A DNA stretch of 64,000 bases, from positions 1-64,000 of the forward strand of contig CAYVJG010000007.1 in the NCBI GenBank assembly GCA_964451785.1. The letters run 5' to 3'. This stretch comes from JAJYSO01 sp964451785 (lineage in GTDB: Bacteria; Bacteroidota; Bacteroidia; Flavobacteriales; Flavobacteriaceae). The translations under genes were made by a program, and so were the position numbers. This document shows, in pieces, positions 17,028 to 26,610 of this stretch; the stretch's first letter is position 1; each line of letters starts with the position of its first letter. The notes under the pieces are model-generated. The model saw only the letters and a program-made list of their open reading frames with translations. It had not been told where the DNA came from and ran no database searches.

Positions 17028-17396
17028 ATGGCAGAGACAATAGCAGAAAAAAATAGTCATAAAGAAGGTACTAAACGTATCTGGAAAGTATTCTGGATTC
17101 TATGTGTTATTACAGCGGTAGAAGTAATTTTGGGTATTGAACACCCTGATTTTCTTGAAGATCATCACTTGTGGCACATGGAACTCCTCAACTGGATTTT
17201 CATCGGCCTAACCATTGTAAAAGCTTATTACATTGTTTGGACCTTTATGCACATGGAAAATGAATCTGCAACCTTAAGACGTTCAGTTGTTTGGTCAATT
17301 GTTTTCTATGTAGCTTACATTGTGTTTATTTTCTTAGCAGAAGGTAACTTCCTCAACGAAACTATCCACAACGGTTATGTACTTTGGAATTTTTAA
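17028..17396 (+). CDS. Cytochrome c oxidase subunit IV (prokaryotic type)
   Basis: A 122-residue protein with three transmembrane helices: WKVFWILCVITAVEVILGI, then LLNWIFIGLTIVKAYYIVWTFMHM and a final SIVFYVAYIVFIFLA. The KAYYIVWTFMHM..E segment is typical of the small COX4-type subunit of bacterial oxidases. Located directly after subunit III and followed by a strong terminator. Confidence 0.85.
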   Translation: MAETIAEKNSHKEGTKRIWKVFWILCVITAVEVILGIEHPDFLEDHHLWHMELLNWIFIGLTIVKAYYIVWTFMHMENESATLRRSVVWSIVFYVAYIVFIFLAEGNFLNETIHNGYVLWNF

Positions 17397-17419
17397 TATA
17401 ATTAACATCAATTGTTAGA

Positions 17420-17448
17420 AAAGACGGTCATTGCGACCGTCTTTTTTT
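17420..17448 (+). terminator. Terminator after oxidase subunit IV
   Basis: Stem AAGACGGTC / GACCGTCTT with a loop of five bases and seven T. It shows that the next gene cannot start at the upstream in-frame ATG at 17431, which lies inside the stem. Confidence 0.9.
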
Positions 17449-17484
17449 ATACTTTTGTATATCAATCATTTGTCCCTATTGATT

Positions 17485-18153
17485 ATGAAAAAAGTATTTG
17501 TACTCATAGTCTTATTCGCTCTACCCATTTCAGTTTACATCCTGTTTGCTAGTGCTGTAAATCACTTTAAACACTTACCTATTCTCACCGAACAGGTTGA
17601 CAACCTCAACAACTTTACAAGTCTAGAAGGCGACACGATTGAACTCAACAAAAAAATCACACTCCTTTCATTTTACGGAAAGAGTATTCACAGTATGAGA
17701 GGTAATGCCTTTAACCTCAATGAAAAGATTTATACTGACAATCAAGTTTACAGAGAATTTCAATGTGTTGTACTCGCTGAAGATGGCACTCAAGATCAAG
17801 CGCGACAACTCCTTAAAGACTTACACAGTTTTAGCGGGTTAGATGTCAGCAAATGGAAATTTGCTTTCGGCTCTTTAGAAGATATTCAACAAGTATTTGA
17901 CGATTTACACACCGATGTTAAACTCAATGACAAATACGCCTCTCCTTTTGTTTTCCTCATTGATCAAGAAATGAATCTTAGGGGACGAAAAAAAGATGAC
18001 CCGCCTTTTAAAAGTCCAACGCTATACGGTTATGACACAAGATCTGTTGCGGTACTAGACAACACCCTTGTCGATGATTTAAAAATACTTTTGATTGAAT
18101 ATCAACTCAAGAAGAAAGACAAAGAACGCGATTTCACTAAATACAAAAAATAA
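17485..18153 (+). CDS. SCO/thioredoxin-like membrane-anchored protein lacking cysteines
   Basis: Start taken at ATG 17485 (MKKVFVLIVLFALPISVYILF), 222 residues, because the earlier start falls in the terminator. One N-terminal membrane anchor is followed by a periplasmic domain with thioredoxin-like traits: KITLLSFYGKS, then FQCVVLAEDG, WKFAFGSLEDIQQVF and SPFVFLIDQEMNLRGR. The SCO copper-binding CxxxC is absent; the only cysteine is in the FQCVV strand. It sits immediately before sco1 (two bases between stop and start), so a structural or regulatory role in oxidase copper-centre assembly is inferred, not shown. Confidence 0.6.
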   Translation: MKKVFVLIVLFALPISVYILFASAVNHFKHLPILTEQVDNLNNFTSLEGDTIELNKKITLLSFYGKSIHSMRGNAFNLNEKIYTDNQVYREFQCVVLAEDGTQDQARQLLKDLHSFSGLDVSKWKFAFGSLEDIQQVFDDLHTDVKLNDKYASPFVFLIDQEMNLRGRKKDDPPFKSPTLYGYDTRSVAVLDNTLVDDLKILLIEYQLKKKDKERDFTKYKK

Positions 18154-18155
18154 AA

Positions 18156-18914
18156 ATGAAAGGTAAAAAAGGATATATCATTGGCTTATCTATAATCATC
18201 CTTTTATTTGGCCTCTGGGTGATTAAAAATTTTAAGTATCGTTACAACAACGATAAACTTGTCACCCCTGATAAACTGACAGGATTCAAAGGCGTTCAAC
18301 AAACTGACACAGATTCCGACAAAACTGTAGAAGTGGGTTATATTATGATTAATGGCGAGCGTGCTAAAGCGCCTCGCTTTAAGTTTATTGACCAAAATGG
18401 CGATACCATAACCCAAGAAGACTACAAAGGCAAAGTGTATGTTGTCGACTTCTTTTACACTTCTTGCCCTACTATTTGCCCTGTGATGAGTCAAAATTTA
18501 GTTGAAGTTTCTGAAGAATTTAAAGAAGAACAAAACTTTGGAATCGCTTCATTCAGCATTGACCCTACCCACGACACCCCCAAAGTGCTAAAAGCCTATG
18601 CTGAAAAATACAGCATACAAAACCCTAACTGGCATTTGATGACAGGTGACAAAGATAGCCTATACGCCTTAGCCGAAAAAGGCTACAAACTCAATACCAT
18701 GGAAGACCCCAATGAACCTGGCGGCATACTTCACAGTGGTATGTTTGTCCTTATTGACCAAAATGGTTACATCCGCTCGCGTACAGGTGAATTTGGGAAC
18801 CCCATTATTTACTATCGCGGGTTTATAAAACGCGGTAACGCCGTGGAAACCGGACAAGAACAACCGCAAATAAATGCCTTAATACAAGACATTAAAACAC
18901 TTTTAAACCAGTAA
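18156..18914 (+). CDS. SCO1/SenC-type copper chaperone for cytochrome oxidase
   Basis: A 252-residue protein with an N-terminal membrane anchor (residues 7-23) and a thioredoxin-like periplasmic domain. The copper ligands are all there: C104 and C108 in SCPTICPVM, and H193 in GGILHSGMFVLID. Also typical are the DFFYTSCP strand, FSIDPTHDTP, and LIDQNGYIRSR. It delivers copper to the CuA site of subunit II or reduces it. It follows the cysteine-poor SCO-like gene and precedes a small membrane protein. Confidence 0.92.
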   Translation: MKGKKGYIIGLSIIILLFGLWVIKNFKYRYNNDKLVTPDKLTGFKGVQQTDTDSDKTVEVGYIMINGERAKAPRFKFIDQNGDTITQEDYKGKVYVVDFFYTSCPTICPVMSQNLVEVSEEFKEEQNFGIASFSIDPTHDTPKVLKAYAEKYSIQNPNWHLMTGDKDSLYALAEKGYKLNTMEDPNEPGGILHSGMFVLIDQNGYIRSRTGEFGNPIIYYRGFIKRGNAVETGQEQPQINALIQDIKTLLNQ

Positions 18915-18929
18915 TTATTACATACTTTT

Positions 18930-19169
18930 TTGATTATGCATACTATCAAATATAAATTATTAATTGCGCTATCCCTTATTTGTGTTATCCCTTTTAAGGC
19001 CTCAGCCCAATGTGCCATGTGTAGAGCTGCTTTGATGAACAGTGATAATCAAGCTGCCGCAGAAGGCATCAACCACGGCATCACTTATCTAATGATTTTT
19101 CCATACCTCATTGCTGGAGTTGTTGCCTTTGCCGTATACCGCATTATGAAAAAAGAACGCACAGCTTAG
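18930..19169 (+). CDS. Small membrane protein with exported CAMC motif
   Basis: A 79-residue protein. Residues 1-26 form a signal peptide ending in KASAQ; the mature part opens with CAMCRAALMN and has one transmembrane segment (about residues 50-70) followed by a basic KKERTA tail. The start may be the second ATG (18936), giving MHTIKYK. The paired cysteines CxxC right after the signal, in a gene following SCO1, suggest a metal- or redox-linked part in oxidase maturation; this is inference. It is not a recognised enzyme. Confidence 0.65.
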   Translation: MIMHTIKYKLLIALSLICVIPFKASAQCAMCRAALMNSDNQAAAEGINHGITYLMIFPYLIAGVVAFAVYRIMKKERTA

Positions 19170-19274
19170 GCTAAACTTGCTTTAACAAATATATAACATT
19201 ATTAAATGTAACAAATTCTTAATTTACCAGTCGGAATATTAAACCACCATAGGTTTATTTAATTCAACAGGTAG

Positions 19275-19976
19275 ATGATAGAAATAAAAGATTTACATAA
19301 ATCTTATAAAACGGGAGCTAGCTCTCTACACGTTTTAAAAGGTTTAAATGTGAGCATAAAAGAAGGAGAACTCGTTTCCATTATGGGCTCATCAGGCTCA
19401 GGAAAATCAACTTTTCTAAATATATTAGGCATCCTTGATGAAGCCGATGAAGGCTCCTATCTTTTAGATGGTGTGCCTATAAAAAATCTCAATGAAAAAA
19501 TTGCTGCCAACTACCGCAACAAATTTTTGGGATTCATCTTTCAATCTTTCAACCTTATCAGCTATAAATCAGCACTTGACAATGTAGCGCTCCCTCTATA
19601 TTATCAAGGTATGAAACGTCATGAACGCATGGAGCGCGCCATGGCATACCTCGAAAAAGTTGGGCTTGACAAATGGGCTGACCACTTGCCAAATCAGCTA
19701 TCTGGGGGGCAAAAACAACGTATTGCCATAGCCCGCGCCTTAGCGAGTAACCCTAAGGTTCTATTGGCAGATGAACCTACCGGAGCTTTAGACACCAAAA
19801 CTTCATACGAAATTATGAACCTCATCCAAGAAATTAACGATGAGGGGAAAACCGTATTAATCGTTACTCATGAAGAGGATATTGCACATATGACTAAACG
19901 CATTATCAATCTCAAGGACGGCGTTATATTAGATGATTCTCATATTGAACAAAAAAGAGCCTTAGAAAATGTTTGA
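19275..19976 (+). CDS. ABC transporter ATP-binding protein (MacB/LolD type)
   Basis: A 233-residue ATPase. Walker A GSSGSGKST at about 36-44, Q-loop FIFQSFNLI, signature LSGGQKQRIAIARAL, Walker B VLLADEPTGALD, and H-loop VTHEE. The close match to the LolD/MacB subfamily and the two FtsX-type permeases that follow point to a mechanotransmission exporter. It overlaps the next gene by eight bases. Confidence 0.92.
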   Translation: MIEIKDLHKSYKTGASSLHVLKGLNVSIKEGELVSIMGSSGSGKSTFLNILGILDEADEGSYLLDGVPIKNLNEKIAANYRNKFLGFIFQSFNLISYKSALDNVALPLYYQGMKRHERMERAMAYLEKVGLDKWADHLPNQLSGGQKQRIAIARALASNPKVLLADEPTGALDTKTSYEIMNLIQEINDEGKTVLIVTHEEDIAHMTKRIINLKDGVILDDSHIEQKRALENV

Positions 19977-21213
19977 TCTCGAACGTTGGGAAGAAATATT
20001 TGAAACCATAAGGAAGAATAAACTGCGTACCTTCCTCACGGGGATTTCTGTACTCTCAGGAATCTTCATCTTGGTCATTTTACTCGGCGTAGGACAGGGT
20101 ATTCAAAATGGTATTACCCATCAATTTGAAGAAGATGCTCAAAATAGAATCTCCATCTGGCCCGGTGAAACTTCTGTAGCCTATGCAGGTTATAACAAAA
20201 ACCGAGAAATCCAATTCAAAAATAAAGACTACAACAAAATTGTAGGGCGCTATGCCGATGTCATCGAGTTTAAATCATCGCTTTATCGCTTATGGAGTTC
20301 TATGGTGACTTATGGTGATGAATCCGGCAATTATCGTGTTGAAGGCGTGTATCCTGATACGCAGTTTTTAGAAAATGAAAGTATTGCTGCCGGGCGTTAC
20401 CTCAATCACAACGATATTACTAACTATTCAAAAGTCGCTGTCATCGGCCATAAAGTCAAAACAGACTTATTTGGTGAAGCTGATGCGCTCAACAAGTTTA
20501 TTCAAATTACAGGCATCAATTTTAGAGTAATCGGCGTGTTTTCAGACCCAGGTGGCGATCGTGAAGAAATGCGAGTTTTTATCCCTCTACCAACTGCTCA
20601 ACGCGTGTTTAACGGCGGAGATAATATCAGAAACATGATGTTTACACTTCCGGTTCAAGATAACTTTGATCAAGCTCTTGCTGCTTCAGAAGCCTTTACT
20701 AGCAGAGTGACTAAACTCCTTAAAGAAATGCATCTCGTGGCTCCTGGTGATGATTCTGCCATCAATGTGCACGACTCTTTAAAAGATGCTAAACGTATTT
20801 ATTTTATGACCAACAGTATTAAATTATTCTTTTGGTTTGTAGGGATAGCTACTTTACTAGCAGGAGTAGTGGGCGTAGGAAATGTTATGCTCATTATTGT
20901 TAAAGAACGTACCAAAGAAATTGGCATCCGCAAAGCACTAGGCGCCAAACCTTGGTCAATCATCTGGATGATTTTACACGAAGCTATCTTTATCACAGCT
21001 ATTGCCGGATTTATGGGGCTTTTTATAGGAATGACCCTTTTGGAACTCGTAGGACCTTATATCCAAAGTCCTTTTTTACGCAACCCAACGGTCAATTTTC
21101 AAATTGCAATAACTACAGTAATCATCTTAGTTGTTGCTGGAGCTGTAGCCGGATTTTTTCCAGCATGGAAAGCTGCACGCATTAAACCAATTGTTGCCTT
21201 AAGAGACGAATAG
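19969..21213 (+). CDS. MacB-type ABC permease 1
   Basis: A 414-residue protein. One transmembrane helix at 25-45, a large periplasmic MacB core domain at about 50-270, then three helices (about 283-305, 335-355, 378-400). The motif VKERTKEIGIRKALGAKP marks the FtsX/MacB permease domain. It probably pairs with the next permease around one ATPase dimer. Confidence 0.9.
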   Translation: MFDLERWEEIFETIRKNKLRTFLTGISVLSGIFILVILLGVGQGIQNGITHQFEEDAQNRISIWPGETSVAYAGYNKNREIQFKNKDYNKIVGRYADVIEFKSSLYRLWSSMVTYGDESGNYRVEGVYPDTQFLENESIAAGRYLNHNDITNYSKVAVIGHKVKTDLFGEADALNKFIQITGINFRVIGVFSDPGGDREEMRVFIPLPTAQRVFNGGDNIRNMMFTLPVQDNFDQALAASEAFTSRVTKLLKEMHLVAPGDDSAINVHDSLKDAKRIYFMTNSIKLFFWFVGIATLLAGVVGVGNVMLIIVKERTKEIGIRKALGAKPWSIIWMILHEAIFITAIAGFMGLFIGMTLLELVGPYIQSPFLRNPTVNFQIAITTVIILVVAGAVAGFFPAWKAARIKPIVALRDE

Positions 21214-21216
21214 ATT

Positions 21217-22482
21217 ATGTTTAACAGAGATAAATGGGACGAAATATTAGAATCGCTTAGCGCCAATTGGTTTAGAACCATCATGACCGCTTTTGGCGTA
21301 TTTTGGGGTATTTTTATATTAGTCATCCTCTTAGCTGCCGGTAATGGTTTAGGAAATGGTGTCAAAGGACAGTTTAGTGGAATTGCCACCAACTCTATGT
21401 TTATGTGGTCACGTCCAACTTCAGTTTCTTATGAAGGCTACAATAAAGGACGTCAATACAACTTTAAACTCGGTGATGTCAAAGCTCTTAAACACAATGT
21501 CAATGGCCTAGAAATTGTATCTCCCAGAAACCGATTAGGAGGCTGGGGTGGTAATAACAATGTTACACGAGGTCTTAAAAGTGGCGCCTTTAACGTATAT
21601 GGCGATTATCCTGAAATTATTGAGCAGCAGCCTATGGATATTCTTGCCGGAAGGTTTTTGAATTACATCGATATCAACAACAACCGTAAAGTTGCTGTTA
21701 TTGGACAAGGCGTGGTATCAGCCCTCTACAAAAAAGACGAAAAGGCAATAGGCTCCTATATCAAGATAAATGGCGTCAATTTTATGGTAGTCGGGATTTA
21801 CGAAAAAAAATCGAGCGGCGGACGTGACCCTGAAGAAGCTCAAAAAGAAATTTATGTGCCTTTTACCGCATATGGCATAGCCTTTCACACAGGCGATGTG
21901 GTAGGATTTATGGCTATTACAGCCGATGATAACCATTCAATTACTAAGTTAATTCCACAAATTCACAGCGTAATAAAACAACGCCATCACATTGCTCCGG
22001 CTGACGATCGCGCTATTGGAGGCTTTGATCTTTTTAAAATGTTTAATCAAGTTAACGGACTAATTATCACATTAAATGCCGTAGCTTATTTTGTCGGTAT
22101 CCTAGTCTTACTTTCAGGAATTATCGGCATTAGTAACATTATGTTGATTGTCGTAAAAGAACGCACTAACGAAATTGGCGTAAGACGTGCCTTAGGCGCC
22201 TCCCCTTGGTCTATTCGCAGTCAAGTATTACTAGAATCGGTTTGCTTAACTATAATAGCCGGAATGGCTGGCATTGCTTTTGCCACAGGCATATTGTGGA
22301 TTATTAACTCCTATCTTGACCAACTTGACTCTTCCTCTATGATGTTTGCAGACCCTAGTGTAGGATTAGGCGCTATCATCACGGCTTTAGTCATTTTAGT
22401 AGGCTCAGGATTACTCGCTGGTTTAATTCCAGCTCAAAACGCCTTGCGCATCAAACCAGTTGATGCATTACGAACAGAATAA
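21217..22482 (+). CDS. MacB-type ABC permease 2
   Basis: A 421-residue paralogue of the preceding permease with the same plan: N-terminal helix, periplasmic domain, then three C-terminal helices and VKERTNEIGVRRALGASPWS. Three bases separate the two genes. Having two different half-permeases suggests a heterodimeric MacB-like channel. Confidence 0.9.
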   Translation: MFNRDKWDEILESLSANWFRTIMTAFGVFWGIFILVILLAAGNGLGNGVKGQFSGIATNSMFMWSRPTSVSYEGYNKGRQYNFKLGDVKALKHNVNGLEIVSPRNRLGGWGGNNNVTRGLKSGAFNVYGDYPEIIEQQPMDILAGRFLNYIDINNNRKVAVIGQGVVSALYKKDEKAIGSYIKINGVNFMVVGIYEKKSSGGRDPEEAQKEIYVPFTAYGIAFHTGDVVGFMAITADDNHSITKLIPQIHSVIKQRHHIAPADDRAIGGFDLFKMFNQVNGLIITLNAVAYFVGILVLLSGIIGISNIMLIVVKERTNEIGVRRALGASPWSIRSQVLLESVCLTIIAGMAGIAFATGILWIINSYLDQLDSSSMMFADPSVGLGAIITALVILVGSGLLAGLIPAQNALRIKPVDALRTE

Positions 22483-22512
22483 CAACAGTTGAAAAAAATA
22501 AATTAAAATCTA

Positions 22513-23637
22513 ATGAAAAGAACGGGTACAGTCATTATTTTAATCATCATCGTCATCTTATTTGCCGGTTCGATGTATTATTTATATCAAAAAAATCAAG
22601 AAAGCCCAGTAGTTTACACTACTGAAAAACCTGAAACAACAACAATTGTCAATAAAACTGTAGCAACAGGAAATATAGTTCCTAAAGAAGAAATTGCCAT
22701 TAAGCCAAATATTTCAGGGATTATTGACACCATTTTTGTTGAAGCTGGAGATATTGTACAAGCTGGTCAATTATTAGCTAGACTCAGTGTTGTTCCTGAC
22801 GTCAACAATTTAGCAAACAGTAAAAATCAAATTACAGCAGCTAAAATTGAGCTCGATAATCAGAAAAAAAATTACACTCGTCAAAAAACATTGTTTGACA
22901 AAGGCGTGATTTCTGCTAACGAGTTTGACCAAGCACAAATGGCCTATGACCAAGCCATTCAAACTTATAAAGCAGCCCAAGAAACCTATGAAATCATTAA
23001 AACTGGGAGTTCTCAAAATATGGGAAATACCACCAACACCAATATCCGTTCAACAATCAGCGGGATGGTTTTAGATGTTCCTGTTGAAATGGGTAACCAA
23101 GTCATCCAAGCTAATAACTTTAACGAAGGAACAACTATTGCCGAACTCGCCAATGTAAACAACATGATTTTTGAAGGTAAGATTGACGAAACTGAAGTTG
23201 GTAAAATAAAAGTTGGTCTCCCCTTAGAAATTACAATTGGTGCCCTACCTAATAAAACTTTTCAAGCCGAATTGTATTACATCGCTCCTAAAGCCTATAG
23301 CGCTGATGGAACAACCACAACCAGCACAGGGGCTGTTCAATTTGAAATTAAAGGACGACTAATCAATCGCGATAGCACGTTTATCCGCTCAGGATTAAGT
23401 GCCAACGCCTCTATCATTTTAGCTGAGGCAGAAAATGTATTAGCTATTAAAGAAGCCTTAGTTCAATTTGATGAAAAAACAAATCAACCCTTTGTCGAGG
23501 TTAAAGTTGGAGACAAAAAATATGAACGTCACAATGTCAAATTAGGTATTAGTGATGGTATCATGGTCGAAATTAAAAGCGGTATCTCTAAAGATGACCA
23601 AATTAAAGTTTGGAACCCAATTGTTAAAAAGCAATAA
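22513..23637 (+). CDS. MacA/HlyD-type periplasmic adaptor
   Basis: A 374-residue membrane-fusion protein. N-terminal anchor (residues 5-24), a biotinyl/lipoyl-like half-motif IKPNISGIIDTIFVEAGDIV near 58-77, a coiled-coil hairpin (about 95-165) with RQKTLFDKGVISANEFDQAQ, then a second lipoyl half and beta-barrel domains. It bridges the MacB-like permeases and the TolC-type channel encoded next, making a tripartite exporter. The substrate is not evident from sequence. Confidence 0.9.
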   Translation: MKRTGTVIILIIIVILFAGSMYYLYQKNQESPVVYTTEKPETTTIVNKTVATGNIVPKEEIAIKPNISGIIDTIFVEAGDIVQAGQLLARLSVVPDVNNLANSKNQITAAKIELDNQKKNYTRQKTLFDKGVISANEFDQAQMAYDQAIQTYKAAQETYEIIKTGSSQNMGNTTNTNIRSTISGMVLDVPVEMGNQVIQANNFNEGTTIAELANVNNMIFEGKIDETEVGKIKVGLPLEITIGALPNKTFQAELYYIAPKAYSADGTTTTSTGAVQFEIKGRLINRDSTFIRSGLSANASIILAEAENVLAIKEALVQFDEKTNQPFVEVKVGDKKYERHNVKLGISDGIMVEIKSGISKDDQIKVWNPIVKKQ

Positions 23638-23641
23638 CAGC

Positions 23642-25120
23642 ATGAAATTATTCACCCCTCATACTAACACAACTTTTAAAACAGTTGCTCTTTCTATATT
23701 CCTGTTAGGCTCCTCTATTGCTGTCTCAGCTCAATCTGATGAAGACAACATATGGGACCTGCGCGAGTGTATTGAATATGCTTTAGAGAACAATATCCAA
23801 ATACAACAGTCCGAACTCGACTTACAAGCGGCTGAAATTGATAAAAGCGACGCCTTGGGCAATTATCTCCCTACACTGAGTGCTCAGGTCAGCAACTCAT
23901 GGAATTCAGGCCTAACCCAAGATGTGACTACTGGAATTTTAAGAGAGCAAACTACCCGAAACCTCTCTCTTGGTGCCACGGCAACAATTACAATTTTTAA
24001 TGGGTTGCGCAATCTCAAAACATGGCAACGCGCTAAATTATCTAAACTCGCTAGCCTGTACTCACTTGAAGAGATGCAAGACAACATTATGCTAAACATC
24101 ACCAATGCTTACCTTAATGTTTTAGTAAATAAAGAACGCTTAAGAGTACTTCAACAACAAAATGCTCTCACACAAGAACAACTAGAGCGCACGCGTATTT
24201 TAATCAATACAGGCTCTGCTCCTGCAGGTGATTCATTAGAAATAAAAGCCACTGATGCTTCTGAAAAACAACAGATTATAGTCGCCAAAAACGATATCCG
24301 CATTAATCTTATTCACTTAGCACAGCTCATGCAAATCGACGATTACAAAAACTTTGATATCGCCGAAGCTACTTTTGACGTCCCTGTATCATCTATATTG
24401 ATGCACACGCCTGAAGAAATTATCACTGCAGCAAAGGGTAATCGCTATGAAATTAAAGTTGCTGAACAAAATGTTGAACTCGCTCAAAAAGATGTTGAAT
24501 TAGCCAAAAGTGCTTACTACCCAACTCTCTCAGGTTTTTTCAACTTTAATACGCGTGAATCAGGAGCCAACAGATCTATACAAGATGGTATTGACCCCAA
24601 CAACCCGACAAGCGTAATTGGACAAGTTCAAGCCACTGGCCAAGATGTAGTAACCCCTAATTTTATACTCCGCGAAATTGGTCCTCGCCCATTCTGGGAC
24701 CAACTAGAACGCAACAAAGGTTACTCTTTTGGATTGCGCTTAAGCATTCCTATACTCAATGGATTTGCTACACGCAACAATGTGAAGCGCAGTAAAATTG
24801 AAGTGCTACGTCAAGAAAACAGTTTAAAACAAGCTCAACTCGATCTCGAATCAAATATTTATCAAGCTTATGTTGATGCGCAAGGCGCTGCTCAAGCATT
24901 TAACGCTGCTCAAGTTGCCGTAAACGCTAAAAACCTAGCTTTTGAATATTCTCAAGACCGCTTTGATGCCGGCAAAATTACTGCCTTTGAATTTAGTCAA
25001 GCTAAATTTGACTTAACAGATGCGCAAAGTCAATTAGTAAACGCTAAATTTGACTACATTTTTAAACTCAAAGTTCTCGAATTATATTTTGGTGTTGAAC
25101 CAGAAGATATGGGACTCTAA
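23642..25120 (+). CDS. TolC-family outer-membrane efflux channel
   Basis: Start chosen at ATG 23642 (MKLFTPHTN), followed by a signal peptide ending SAVSAQ-like; an earlier in-frame start lies inside the adaptor gene. The 492-residue protein has the repeated TolC coiled-coil plan: LRECIEYALENNIQIQQSELDL, TNAYLNVLVNKERLRVL, and in the second half RYEIKVAEQNVELAQKDVELAKSAYYP and a LNGFATRNNVKRSK barrel segment. It completes the ABC-type tripartite exporter and sits four bases after the adaptor stop. Confidence 0.92.
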   Translation: MKLFTPHTNTTFKTVALSIFLLGSSIAVSAQSDEDNIWDLRECIEYALENNIQIQQSELDLQAAEIDKSDALGNYLPTLSAQVSNSWNSGLTQDVTTGILREQTTRNLSLGATATITIFNGLRNLKTWQRAKLSKLASLYSLEEMQDNIMLNITNAYLNVLVNKERLRVLQQQNALTQEQLERTRILINTGSAPAGDSLEIKATDASEKQQIIVAKNDIRINLIHLAQLMQIDDYKNFDIAEATFDVPVSSILMHTPEEIITAAKGNRYEIKVAEQNVELAQKDVELAKSAYYPTLSGFFNFNTRESGANRSIQDGIDPNNPTSVIGQVQATGQDVVTPNFILREIGPRPFWDQLERNKGYSFGLRLSIPILNGFATRNNVKRSKIEVLRQENSLKQAQLDLESNIYQAYVDAQGAAQAFNAAQVAVNAKNLAFEYSQDRFDAGKITAFEFSQAKFDLTDAQSQLVNAKFDYIFKLKVLELYFGVEPEDMGL

Positions 25121-25131
25121 ATTACACGACC

Positions 25132-25803
25132 TTGGCACTCATACTCGCTTTAGAAACTACTACTACCAATTGCTCTGTAGCACTGGGATTAAACGGAAAA
25201 TGCATTGCGTTAAAAGAATTAAATGCCAAGCAGTATTCACATTCAGAGAAACTCCACCTCTTTATAAAATCAATTTTAGCAGACCACAACTACAGCATCA
25301 ATAACCTTGATGCTGTGGCGGTCAGCAAAGGTCCTGGCTCATACACCGGCTTGCGCATTGGTGTTTCTGCTGCTAAAGGACTTTGCTTTGCTGCTGACAT
25401 ACCGCTGATTTCTATTGACACTTTAGCGCTACTTGCTCATCAAGCGACTGACCAAGGTTATCAACATATTATCCCCATGCTCGATGCGCGACGCATGGAA
25501 GTTTATACCGCCATTTTTGACGGGTCTGCGCAAAAATTAACCGACACGGAAGCTAAAATTTTAGATACCGATAGCTATGCTGAAACGCTAGAGAAAGGCA
25601 CAGTGCTCTTTATTGGCAATGGCGCTGAAAAATTCAGCACACTTTGTCAACATCCAAATGCTATATTCAAAACAGCTTTCCCTTCTGCCAGAGAAATGAC
25701 TGCCTTAGCCGAAGAGAAATACAAAAAAAACGACACCGTAGATGTCGCTTATTTTGAACCCTATTACCTCAAAGATTTTATCACTAAAAAATCACAGAAA
25801 TAG
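25132..25803 (+). CDS. tsaB: tRNA threonylcarbamoyladenosine biosynthesis protein TsaB
   Basis: A 223-residue ASKHA-fold protein. N-terminus LILALETTTTNCSVAL, then the signature SKGPGSYTGLRIGVSAAKGLCF and PMLDARRMEVYTA. It is the TsaD partner in t6A37 modification of ANN-decoding tRNAs. Start is TTG at 25132, twelve bases after the TolC stop; no ATG fits the family N-terminus. It is shorter than the TsaD kinase-like enzyme and lacks its metal-binding histidines, as expected for TsaB. Confidence 0.93.
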   Translation: MALILALETTTTNCSVALGLNGKCIALKELNAKQYSHSEKLHLFIKSILADHNYSINNLDAVAVSKGPGSYTGLRIGVSAAKGLCFAADIPLISIDTLALLAHQATDQGYQHIIPMLDARRMEVYTAIFDGSAQKLTDTEAKILDTDSYAETLEKGTVLFIGNGAEKFSTLCQHPNAIFKTAFPSAREMTALAEEKYKKNDTVDVAYFEPYYLKDFITKKSQK

Positions 25804-25805
25804 TT

Positions 25806-26555
25806 TTATAAGGTGTTGTAATAGTTGATTAGAGCTATCATATCTTCTTCTTCATTTCTTCCTCTAAATTTTAAACGTTCTTTAGAAATAAATTTCTTCA
25901 GTTCTTTTTGATGATTGGGAAAATTGTTTAAAACATCTTTTTTGTCAGGCTCTAAAAAATATAACTGTCCTTCAATCCCTACAAAATAGTAGCGGTTACC
26001 GCTCAGTTTAGCCTTAACAGGATTAGAATAAGGATTAGCCGCTGGTTTTGCCGGAACAAAATCTTGACTCATGCGTTTATACAATACCGCATCGCCTTCT
26101 TGCACATTAGAAGTCAATACTAAAGCATAACCATTGTGTGTTCCTTTAATTTCTACGGGATAATCCGTAAAAAATACAAATTGATGAGTGCCGATTTGAA
26201 TGCGCATATCTTTAGAGCGTTGCAAACTATACAATTCAGAATCTGGCACATCAGGACTCTTTTTAACCTCCATTATATCATCAAAAATACGGTAGCGCAA
26301 ATAAGCCGGTAATGTTTTGTCTTGCTTAATGAGATAAATTTTACCTTTTTCAAAGTTTTTGTGCCAATAAGGTGACCCGTTAATCTTATTCAAGTCAACT
26401 AACTTCCCATCAGCGTTAATCTGGTCATAACGCTGGCTAATGCGATCTTGACGCACTAAATCTTGCACGCTGTTAATAGAAATAGTTTGCGCTTGTAACG
26501 TTGTTCCAAAACAGAGCAAAGCCACAAGCGCAGGTTTAAAGTAATTAATTTTCAT
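25806..26555 (-). CDS. Secreted protein of unknown function
   Basis: A 249-residue protein with a clear signal peptide (MKINYFKPALVALLCFGTTLQAQ). The mature part is hydrophilic with KDKTLP, VKKSPDVPDSELYSL and VGIEGQLYFLEPDKKDVLNNFP, with a basic C-terminal helix region KEFISKERLKFRG. I do not recognise a family. It is convergent with tsaB (two bases between the stops), and transcribed toward it from the same strand as mscS. Confidence 0.7.
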   Translation of the reverse strand: MKINYFKPALVALLCFGTTLQAQTISINSVQDLVRQDRISQRYDQINADGKLVDLNKINGSPYWHKNFEKGKIYLIKQDKTLPAYLRYRIFDDIMEVKKSPDVPDSELYSLQRSKDMRIQIGTHQFVFFTDYPVEIKGTHNGYALVLTSNVQEGDAVLYKRMSQDFVPAKPAANPYSNPVKAKLSGNRYYFVGIEGQLYFLEPDKKDVLNNFPNHQKELKKFISKERLKFRGRNEEEDMIALINYYNTL

Positions 26556-26610
26556 AGTTAAGCTTATAAGTCGTTTAAAAGCTTAAATATATAAAAAATA
26601 TGCTGGATTA

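Noticed and set aside
17431..17484. Earlier start of the SCO-like gene
   Set aside because: It lies inside a terminator stem; the ATG at 17485 gives a good membrane anchor.
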